Source of the DNA: Planctomycetota bacterium | Lineage (GTDB): Bacteria; Planctomycetota; UBA8108 | DNA: 8,692 bases | Direction: 5' to 3' | NCBI GenBank assembly: GCA_022451445.1 | Contig: JAKUSY010000002.1 | Span: 1 to 8,692 of the forward strand | Part shown: piece by piece, positions 1 through 5,752 of the stretch | Numbering within the stretch: the stretch's first letter is position 1 | Layout of the letters: the number at the start of each line of letters is the position of its first letter | The notes under the pieces: generated by a model | Databases searched by the model: none | Told to the model about the DNA's origin: nothing | The model's input: only the letters and a program-made list of their open reading frames with translations | Program-made: the position numbers and the translations under genes

Positions 1-1718
1 ACGCGGAAATCCTCATAGACGACATACCCCTGGATGACCCGGCGACCTTCGACCTGCTCTGCAAGGGCGAGTCGAGCGCCGTCTTCCAGCTCGAATCCAA
101 GGGCATGAGGGACCTGCTCCAGAAGCTCCGCCCGGACCGGTTCGAGGACATCATAGCCCTGATCGCCCTCTACCGTCCCGGCCCCATCGAGGGCGGCATG
201 GTCGATAATTACGTAAAAGTAAAACATGGCCTGCAGGAGTGGTCCCCCATGCACCCGCTCCTCGAGCCCATCCTGGCGGAAACCAACGGTGTCATTCTCT
301 ACCAGGAGCAGGTGATGCGTATCGCCAACGAGCTGGCGCAATTCAGCCTCAGCGAGGCGGATACTCTCCGGCGCGCCATGGGAAAGAAAAAGAAGAAGCT
401 CATGGCCGAATTCTCAGGCCAATTCATCGAGGGCGCGATGGAGAACGATGTTCCCGAAGAGATCGCCGGCAACATCTTCGCGCTGATCGAGAAATTCGCG
501 GGCTACGGCTTCAACAAGTCCCACTCCGCCGCCTATGCCGTCCTCAGCTACCAGACAGGGTACCTGAAGGCGAACTACCCGGCCGAATTCCTCGCCGCCG
601 TGATGACCTGCGAGATGAACAATACCGACAAGATCGTCGAATACCTCGAGGAGTGCCGGCGCATGGGAATCGAGTTCAAGGCGCCTGACATCAACACCTC
701 TAAAAAAGAGTTCACGGTTGTCGACAACACAATCTGGTATGGCCTCGAGGCCATCAAGGGACTCGGCGGCAAGGTGGTAGATGACATCCTCGATACCAGG
801 GACGAGGCCCAGTTCAAATCATTGTTTGATCTCTGTGAGCGGATCGCCGGTAACTCCATCAACAAGTCAGCGCTGGAGCAGTTGACCAAGAGCGGCGCGT
901 TCGACTGCTTTGGCAAGCGGCGTTCACAATTGGTGGATACGATCCCTGCCGCCCTGAAGCGGGGCCAGCAGGCCCGCGAAGACAAAGAACGCGGCCAGAT
1001 GACCTTTGACTTCCTGGCCGCGGCCTCGGACGGAGATGGCGCCACCGATGAATCCTACCCGGATGTGGCGGAATGGGGCGAAGCGGAGAAACTTTCCATG
1101 GAGAAAGAGAGCCTTGGATTCTACCTCAGCGGCCATCCCCTCCAGAAATGGTGGAATATTCTCAACGGCTACAGCACAAACACCATTGAAGATCACCTCG
1201 ATGCCGCCGAGAACACCCAGGTCTGCATCGGCGCGCTCGTGCCCAAGCTCGACAAGAGAGTCATGCGCAAAAACGGGGCGCCCTTCTGGATCGCGACCGT
1301 CGAAGACATGCAGCAGTCGATGGAGCTCTTCATCAGCCAGGAACTCTACGATGATTATGGCGCGACCCTGGTTGCCGACGAGATCGTCCTGGTCAGGGGC
1401 AAGATCTACAACAGAGCCAACGGTAAGAGCCTTCGCGTACAGAGCATCATCCCGCTGGAAGACATCCCGAGAAAGATGACACGAGATCTCAGCATCCATC
1501 TTCCCTCGGGTAACGGTGATGGCGACAAGCTGAAATACATTCTCAAGGACCTCCTCGGCAACCACAAGGGGGAGTGCCCGGTCTACCTTGTGGCGCCCAA
1601 TGGCGCGGCCAGGATCGAGGTAGGCCGTGAGCTCTTCGTCACCCCGGACTGCAAGCTCTTCGAAGAGATTCGGAATATCTTCGGAGAGAATTGTCTCAGC
1701 GTCAACAACGCCCCCTGA
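1..1718 (+). CDS. dnaE: DNA polymerase III alpha subunit, C-terminal part (5' end outside window)
   Basis: Catalytic subunit of the replicative DNA polymerase III holoenzyme, cytoplasmic. The frame is open from base 3 with no start, so the gene enters from the left; 571 codons are visible, and the PHP domain and PDFDxDF catalytic aspartates lie outside. Visible landmarks are VFQLESKGMR (about 81-110), the RPGP loop, ILYQEQVM and LRRAMGKKK of the fingers, GYGFNKSHSAAYA (about 498-536), a helix-hairpin-helix region (YGLEAIKGLGG, then LTKSGAFDCFG), LGFYLSGHPL, an OB fold (about 1218-1455) and a C-terminal tau-binding-like domain. QMTFDF at 996-1013 aligns with the internal clamp-binding QADMF of E. 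coli DnaE and fits the QxxLxF-like pattern. The order matches E. coli DnaE throughout, so this is DnaE rather than PolC. It ends in TGA, 38 bases before the next gene, with no terminator between them. Confidence 0.97.
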   Translation, partial: AEILIDDIPLDDPATFDLLCKGESSAVFQLESKGMRDLLQKLRPDRFEDIIALIALYRPGPIEGGMVDNYVKVKHGLQEWSPMHPLLEPILAETNGVILYQEQVMRIANELAQFSLSEADTLRRAMGKKKKKLMAEFSGQFIEGAMENDVPEEIAGNIFALIEKFAGYGFNKSHSAAYAVLSYQTGYLKANYPAEFLAAVMTCEMNNTDKIVEYLEECRRMGIEFKAPDINTSKKEFTVVDNTIWYGLEAIKGLGGKVVDDILDTRDEAQFKSLFDLCERIAGNSINKSALEQLTKSGAFDCFGKRRSQLVDTIPAALKRGQQAREDKERGQMTFDFLAAASDGDGATDESYPDVAEWGEAEKLSMEKESLGFYLSGHPLQKWWNILNGYSTNTIEDHLDAAENTQVCIGALVPKLDKRVMRKNGAPFWIATVEDMQQSMELFISQELYDDYGATLVADEIVLVRGKIYNRANGKSLRVQSIIPLEDIPRKMTRDLSIHLPSGNGDGDKLKYILKDLLGNHKGECPVYLVAPNGAARIEVGRELFVTPDCKLFEEIRNIFGENCLSVNNAP

Positions 1719-1739
1719 TACGGCGACGAGATCGGAATC

Positions 1740-1744
1740 GGGAG
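1740..1744 (+). promoter_or_regulatory. Shine-Dalgarno supporting the yggS start
   Basis: GGGAG lies 12 bases before ATG 1757. The spacing is longer than ideal, but it favours this ATG over the TTG at 1691, which would overlap the end of dnaE and add a 22-residue Arg/Gln-rich extension not typical of the family. Confidence 0.4.
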
Positions 1745-1756
1745 ATCGCCTTTCCA

Positions 1757-2500
1757 ATGGCCAAGAGCCCCCTCGCTATTGAAGACTTCCCCACGGGCTT
1801 CGAAGACCGGCTGGAAGCCAACATCGAACATTGCAGGAAACGTATCGCGGCGGCAGCCGAACGTTCCGGAAGAAAAGCCGACGACGTCACCCTGCTCACC
1901 GTAAGCAAATACATCGACTCAGGAGTCATGCGTATCCTCTACGACCTGGGGATCCGGAAATTCGGAGAGAACAGGTCCCAGGATGCCGTCAAAAAGAGCC
2001 GGGAGCTGGCGGATCTCGACGGGGTCGAGATCCACTTCATCGGCCACCTGCAGAGAAACAAGGTCCGGCAGACCCTTGAACACTGCTGCTCGATACATTC
2101 TCTCAACTCCCTGCGGCTGCTGCAGGAAATCGAGAAGCGGCTGGAGGCTCTCGAGCTCCCCCTGCCGGATATTTTTGTCGAGGTAAACTGCTCCGGAGAA
2201 GCGTCCAAGACAGGTCTTCCGGCCGGGGAGCTCGCCGACCTGCTCGCTGAAATCCCGATCTACCCGAATGTCGCCGGAAAACTGCAAGGTCTGATGACCA
2301 TTCCCCCCTATTGCGATGAACCCGATGGATCACGCCCTTTCTTCAGAGAGCTGCGGCAACTTCGCGATCAATACCTGGCAGCGGGGTTGTTGCCGCCGGG
2401 CTCAGGCCTGTCGATGGGTATGAGCTCCGACTTCGAAACGGCGGTCGAAGAAGGAGCCACAGTCGTCCGAATCGGCAGCGCCATTTACCGCCAGGATTGA
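1757..2500 (+). CDS. yggS: YggS/PROSC-family pyridoxal phosphate homeostasis protein
   Basis: Predicted cytoplasmic PLP-binding protein of the alanine-racemase-fold YggS/YBL036C family, which buffers free PLP and affects amino-acid and B6 balance; no catalytic reaction is established for the family. The product is 247 residues, slightly longer than the usual 230 or so because of about 14 extra N-terminal residues. The PLP lysine is Lys51 in TLLTVSKYID. Other family signatures follow in order: RKFGENRSQDA, IHFIGHLQRNK, VEVNCSGEASKTG, LQGLMTIPP, LSMGMSSDFETAV and VRIGSAIY at the end. ATG 1757 was chosen over TTG 1691, which overlaps dnaE. The DUF167 gene follows after 9 bases, matching the yggS-yggU association seen in other bacteria; yggT is absent here. 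Confidence 0.93.
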   Translation: MAKSPLAIEDFPTGFEDRLEANIEHCRKRIAAAAERSGRKADDVTLLTVSKYIDSGVMRILYDLGIRKFGENRSQDAVKKSRELADLDGVEIHFIGHLQRNKVRQTLEHCCSIHSLNSLRLLQEIEKRLEALELPLPDIFVEVNCSGEASKTGLPAGELADLLAEIPIYPNVAGKLQGLMTIPPYCDEPDGSRPFFRELRQLRDQYLAAGLLPPGSGLSMGMSSDFETAVEEGATVVRIGSAIYRQD

Positions 2501-2509
2501 GCTGAAACG

Positions 2510-2848
2510 ATGAACGGCAGGAAGCCCTCCCGACAGCTTGACCTGAAAGAAACCGCCGCAGGGGTGCTGCTCAATGTTCGCGCCGTACCCGGGTCATCGA
2601 GGAACAAGGTCCTCGGAATCCACGCGAACACACTGAAAATCGCAGTCTGCGCCCCTGCACTGGAGGGAAAAGCCAACAAAGCACTCATCCGTATTCTCTC
2701 AAAAAACCTCGGGATCAAGCGTTCCCGTGTAAGTCTTCACAGCGGCAAGACCTCGCGAAACAAGTGCTTCCTGCTCGAAGAGATCGGTAGAGAAGAGGCC
2801 GCAAAGATGATCGATGAGGCCCTCTCTCCCGAAAAGAGGTCCCGATAA
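2510..2848 (+). CDS. yggU: DUF167 / YggU-family protein
   Basis: Small cytoplasmic protein of the UPF0235/DUF167 family, whose biochemical role is not established. The 112-residue product shows the family core: VRAVPGSSRNKVLG near residues 23-36, LKIAVCAPALEGKANKAL near 42-59 (the hallmark APP-x-GKAN segment, here APALEGKAN), and VSLHSGKTSRNKCF near 74-87. Length is close to the family norm of about 95-110. It starts 9 bases after yggS with no strong Shine-Dalgarno, consistent with translational coupling in one operon. It ends in TAA, and the following ATGCCGGCAT (2848-2857) is a short palindrome with no T-run. Confidence 0.9.
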   Translation: MNGRKPSRQLDLKETAAGVLLNVRAVPGSSRNKVLGIHANTLKIAVCAPALEGKANKALIRILSKNLGIKRSRVSLHSGKTSRNKCFLLEEIGREEAAKMIDEALSPEKRSR

Positions 2849-2886
2849 TGCCGGCATGAAGAGTCCTCCCTTCCGCCTGTTTTCCT

Positions 2887-2917
2887 TTGCTTTAAGGGCT
2901 GCTTCTGACGATATATT
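2887..2917 (+). promoter_or_regulatory. possible sigma-70-type promoter for clpP
   Basis: In the 154-base gap before clpP, TATATT (2912-2917) matches five of six positions of a -10 box. The best -35 candidate, TTGCTT (2887-2892), matches only three of six and gives a 19-base spacer. The region is visibly more A+T-rich than its surroundings. This is weak evidence, and read-through from dnaE-yggS-yggU is equally possible. Confidence 0.25.
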
Positions 2918-2937
2918 GAAAATCTCCGGAGCTTTTC

Positions 2938-3006
2938 ATGACATTTGTCCCGTTGAGCCCCATAAAAACGAAACTCGGAATGAAAAAGAACAGAGAAAAG
3001 ACATGA
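2938..3006 (+). CDS. possible 22-codon leader ORF overlapping the clpP start
   Basis: A short ORF begins at ATG 2938 and ends at TGA 3004-3006, which overlaps the clpP ATG (3003-3005) as ATGA. It has a better ribosome site than clpP: GGAG at 2928-2931, six bases before the ATG and inside the 8-base palindrome CTCCGGAG (2924-2931). The 22-residue product starts MTFVPLSP and ends KKNREKT, so its second half is Lys/Arg-rich. I recognise no family. It may act only by delivering ribosomes to the clpP start, or it may be chance. Conservation of the overlap in relatives would decide. Confidence 0.35.
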   Translation: MTFVPLSPIKTKLGMKKNREKT

Positions 3007-3638
3007 TTCACATTGAAGAAGACGAACTGAAACTTATCCACCTCGACGACGAAGATGAGGGCGAGGAGGAGAAGGATCAGAAATCTCCGAAGCCTCCCGC
3101 CATCGCCATGGACCTCCTCAAGAAGGAGCGGACGATCATCATCTCCGAGGAGGTATCGCCCAAGCTTACCCAGCGAGTCATGAGCTCCCTGCTCTGGCTG
3201 GATTCGCAGTCGCAAGAGCCTATCAAGCTCTACATCAACACCCCCGGAGGCTCCGCCGATGATGGCTTCGCTATCTTCGACCTGATTCGCCTCATCAAGG
3301 CCCCGGTTACCAACATCAGCTTCGGGCTGAACGCCAGCGCGGGTACGATCATCCTCCTCGGCGCACCCAAGGAGAGGCGGCTGGCCCTTCCAAATTCCAG
3401 GATCATGATCCACCAGCCATCAGGCGGAAGCCGGGGACGCTCCTCCGACATCGAGATCACGGCGGAGGAAATCCTCAAGCTTCGCCAGCGCGCCAACGAG
3501 GTCATCGCTAAAGAATGCGGCCGCAAGGTCAAGCAGGTAGAGAAAGACACCGACCGGGACTACTGGATGAGCCCCGAAGAGGCAGTTAAATACGGCCTCG
3601 TCGGACGAGTGGTCACCGACCTCGACGACATACTCTGA
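3003..3638 (+). CDS. clpP: ATP-dependent Clp protease proteolytic subunit (divergent ClpP)
   Basis: Serine peptidase of family S14, predicted to form a barrel that degrades proteins unfolded by a Clp AAA+ ATPase in the cytoplasm. The 211-residue product keeps the triad, by alignment to E. coli ClpP: Ser112 in GLNASAGT, His137 in MIHQPSGG and Asp186 in KDTDRDYW. YINTPGGS (77-84) and EEAVKYGLV near the C-terminus are also family signatures. Two features are unusual. The first 25 residues include 13 Asp/Glu instead of a normal ClpP N-terminal axial-loop sequence. The strand segments before PGGS (RTIIISEEVSPKL) are also divergent, suggesting a secondary ClpP paralogue type. ATG 3003 was chosen because the upstream in-frame extension from 2814 lies inside yggU and looks noncoding; the local AGAGAAAAG is a poor Shine-Dalgarno. 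An SppA-like or TTT-type relative is less likely given the HQP and DxDRD motifs. Confidence 0.9.
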   Translation: MIHIEEDELKLIHLDDEDEGEEEKDQKSPKPPAIAMDLLKKERTIIISEEVSPKLTQRVMSSLLWLDSQSQEPIKLYINTPGGSADDGFAIFDLIRLIKAPVTNISFGLNASAGTIILLGAPKERRLALPNSRIMIHQPSGGSRGRSSDIEITAEEILKLRQRANEVIAKECGRKVKQVEKDTDRDYWMSPEEAVKYGLVGRVVTDLDDIL

Positions 3639-3659
3639 AAAACGGCCTGGCCACCAGGC
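3638..3659 (-). terminator. hairpin between clpP and purN; weak minus-strand terminator shape
   Basis: GCCTGG (3645-3650) and CCAGGC (3654-3659) form a perfect 6-bp stem with a 3-base loop in the 28-base clpP-purN gap. Read on the minus strand it is followed after CG by TTTTT (3642-3638), the shape of a short intrinsic terminator. It could stop minus-strand transcripts that have run past 4319 antisense to purN. On the plus strand there is no T-run. There, the 3' arm holds AGG (3656-3658), the only Shine-Dalgarno-like bases before the purN ATG at 3667, so the stem could also limit purN translation. Confidence 0.35.
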
Positions 3660-3666
3660 AAACCAG

Positions 3667-4302
3667 ATGAACAATCCCCTCCCCCGCCTCGGGGTGCTCT
3701 TCTCCGGCGGCGGACGCACCGTCGAAAATATCGCCAGGAACATCCTCGAGGGTTCCCTATGCGCCGAGATCGCCGTGGCGATATCGAGCCACGGGGAGGC
3801 AGGGGGGATCGAGCGAGTGAAAAAATACGGTATTCGTACGGAGGTTCTCGACTACAAGGAACACGGCTCCGACCTGTCGGACAGGATCAATGAGCTGCTG
3901 GAGGAAGAGAGGGCGGACTGGGTTCTTCTCGCCGGCTTCATTCGCTTCTACGAATTCCCCGCGCGCTACCGTGACAGGGTCCTCAACATCCACCCATCTC
4001 TCCTGCCCGACTTCGGTGGCAAGGGCTTCTACGGCATGAAAGTTCACCGGTCTGTGATCGAATCTGGAGCGAAGCTCTCAGGCTGTACTGTGCACCTCGA
4101 CAGCTACGATTAAGACAAGGGGCCCATCATCCTGCAACGAGCCATTGCGGTTGAGCCGGACGATACCCCCGAAACCCTTGCCGCGAGGGTCTTCGAAGAG
4201 GAATGCATCGCCTATCCCGAAGCTGTCAGGCTCTGTCTCAGCGGAAGGCTGCGAATCGTTGGCGACAGGGTGGTGATCGCGGAGCCCACCGAAAGCGATT
4301 GA
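3667..4302 (+). pseudogene. purN: phosphoribosylglycinamide formyltransferase interrupted by an in-frame TAA
   Basis: PurN transfers formyl from 10-formyl-tetrahydrofolate to GAR in step three of purine synthesis. The first 148 codons give LGVLFSGGGRTVEN (phosphate-binding loop), LLAGFIRF and the NIHPSLLP motif with Asn107 and His109, equivalent to catalytic Asn106/His108 in E. coli. Codon 149 is TAA. The same frame then continues without a shift as DKGPIILQRAIAVEPDDTPE and on to EEECIAYPEAVRL and a normal TGA at 4300-4302. The total of 212 codons equals the family length. The first codon after the stop, Asp150, corresponds to the catalytic Asp144, so the 148-residue product should be inactive. 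There is no in-frame ATG, GTG or TTG between the stop and 4270 that could restart the C-terminal part. It may be a recent nonsense mutation, a base error, or a recoded stop; called a pseudogene with that caveat. Confidence 0.85.
4111..4113 (+). other. premature in-frame TAA in purN
   Basis: Relatives read Y-D-x-G-P-I-I (Leu in E. coli) at this place; here the frame reads stop-D-K-G-P-I-I. TAA differs by one base from the Tyr codons TAC and TAT. Flanking codons on both sides are intact and in the same frame. Confidence 0.9.
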
Positions 4303-4318
4303 GGCGCGGAGCAGGATA

Positions 4319-5650
4319 TCAGGAACCGCTTTTCAGCCCGGCCTGCTCTTTCCACCACCCAGCCCACTCGGTATCACTCTTGAATTGCATGCCGCTGGAC
4401 TGCCGGAGAATCTCGTAAAAAAAAGTTTTCCGGGGGGGAGCGATATCCCCCAGGTTGTCAATCAGCACCTCATGGAAGCGGGAGCGAAGCTCCGGATCCT
4501 TCTTCCCTCCCCACACGCACAGCCAGCTGGCGATGAAGATATCTTCATCCTGCTTCAAGAGCAGAGCCAGCTTCAGACGCTTCAGTGGATCTTCGAGCTT
4601 TCGCTTCTTTCCGGGAGGTATCACCCAGAACTCCGTCTCCTCGGAAGAAAGGGGGATATTGCCGTCTCGGTCCCCCTCGATCTCCCAGCGCGAGGGACGG
4701 AAGGTGACCCGAAAGCGGGCCCTGCAGGTGACCTGGCGAAGCGGGAGATCTTTCGGCAATTCATAGGCTATCTCAAGCTCCCACCCCTCATCCGGCCTGA
4801 GCACGACATCCGCCCGCCTGCTCTTGATGCGCAACGGGACGCGCTCACTATTGGTGAGGTGGCTGCCATCGAAAAGACACCGATCGAAAACGATGAAGAG
4901 TTCACCCACGATTCCCTGGCGCACCTCGAAGCGGGCCTGCTTGCCTGATTTGTTCAGGACACGAAAGATGATCCGGGGTTTTTCTCCAACCTCGTAAACA
5001 AGCGCCCCCGCATCAATCCGGGTCACCAGCTCTTTCTTGAACTTGTGCTCCTTCGCCTGCCTGATCAACCGTCGGCAGAGAAAACGCAGCGGAGATCCCT
5101 TGTCCAGCTGCAGGATGGCCTCAGCCATCCTGCGAGCGACCTCGTAGCGACCATACCTGAGATGTTCCCAGGCATCGTTGAGCTTCTGCTCAAAGAATTG
5201 TCCAGCCGAAGATTCCCGCGAGACGAGCTCCACGGAGCTCTGTCCCCCCGAGACATCCCTGAGGATTTTCCTGAGAACGATCTCTATTTTTTCGGCATTG
5301 CCGCTCACCTGCCGAATCCAGGACCTGAGCTCAGGAACGACGCGCAAACCCCTCTGCAGGAGCTTCCCCTCCGCCTCCTTCCTCTCAGCCTCACGTCCCG
5401 CGAGCACCTTCCTGATGAGCTGCATCACATCAGGGCTCACCTTGTCCGCGACACCTCCCCCGGATTCCCTCCGGACAACCTTCCTCCGACCGCCATCTCC
5501 CTGCAGAGGACGCAGCCCGAGCCCCTCCTGCGCGGCAATCACGCCACACCAACCGGAAAGCGATGAAACAGCCACCAGCAAGCTCGCCAGGAGTGCTACG
5601 GAAACAGGCCTTCCCATACGCTCACTTTTCCATCGGAGGCTGGGATTCAT
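4319..5650 (-). CDS. exported protein of unknown function with HEAT/TPR-like helices and a beta domain
   Basis: I do not recognise a named family. The 443-residue product has an N-terminal signal peptide: basic residues (RWKSERMGR), a hydrophobic core (about 15-33), and likely cleavage near VIAA (37-40); no lipobox. Residues 73-133 look like a HEAT-type helical pair (REAERKEAEGKLLQRGLRVVP). Residues 152-203 resemble a TPR-like pair (LRYGRYEVARRMAEAILQLD). Residues about 205-345 are strand-rich and Ig-like in appearance (VGEKPRIIFRVLNKSG). The C-terminal part is helical again and ends with DTEWAGWWKEQ. Predicted periplasmic or exported; probably a binding or scaffold protein rather than an enzyme, by inference only. 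Start 5650 has GGAGGG upstream, at short spacing; Met12 (5617) is an alternative that still leaves a signal peptide. It lies downstream of rpsA on the same strand (102-base gap) and converges with purN. Confidence 0.8.
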   Translation of the reverse strand: MNPSLRWKSERMGRPVSVALLASLLVAVSSLSGWCGVIAAQEGLGLRPLQGDGGRRKVVRRESGGGVADKVSPDVMQLIRKVLAGREAERKEAEGKLLQRGLRVVPELRSWIRQVSGNAEKIEIVLRKILRDVSGGQSSVELVSRESSAGQFFEQKLNDAWEHLRYGRYEVARRMAEAILQLDKGSPLRFLCRRLIRQAKEHKFKKELVTRIDAGALVYEVGEKPRIIFRVLNKSGKQARFEVRQGIVGELFIVFDRCLFDGSHLTNSERVPLRIKSRRADVVLRPDEGWELEIAYELPKDLPLRQVTCRARFRVTFRPSRWEIEGDRDGNIPLSSEETEFWVIPPGKKRKLEDPLKRLKLALLLKQDEDIFIASWLCVWGGKKDPELRSRFHEVLIDNLGDIAPPRKTFFYEILRQSSGMQFKSDTEWAGWWKEQAGLKSGS

Positions 5651-5653
5651 GAT

Positions 5654-5659
5654 CCCTCC
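5654..5659 (-). promoter_or_regulatory. strong Shine-Dalgarno with short spacing
   Basis: GGAGGG on the minus strand lies only 3 bases before ATG 5650. It is the best ribosome site near this gene and favours 5650 over the in-frame ATG at 5617. It overlaps one arm of a 6-bp inverted repeat (5657-5662 with 5701-5706) that could mask it. Confidence 0.5.
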
Positions 5660-5752
5660 GTCTTGGTCTTACCACCCATCAACCTTAATCATAGCCCCAC
5701 GACGGACAGATTCCACAAGACGAAAACAACGCCACCTCGAAGCTCAGGCCAA

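Noticed and set aside
1691..1756. Longer YggS starting at TTG 1691
   Set aside because: It overlaps dnaE by 28 bases, uses TTG and adds an atypical Arg-rich stretch; ATG 1757 is more plausible.
924..1757. 277-residue minus-strand ORF opposite dnaE
   Set aside because: Shadow of dnaE caused by strong third-position G/C bias; no family resemblance.
2814..3002. N-terminal extension of ClpP from ATG 2814
   Set aside because: It overlaps the end of yggU, and the extra 63 residues do not resemble ClpP or a signal sequence.
4111..4113. Alternative genetic code reading TAA as an amino acid
   Set aside because: yggU and rpsA end in TAA at family-appropriate positions, and no other internal TAA is seen.
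4114..4302. The region after the purN stop as a separate small gene
   Set aside because: It has no ATG, GTG or TTG in frame before 4270 and its sequence is the direct continuation of PurN.
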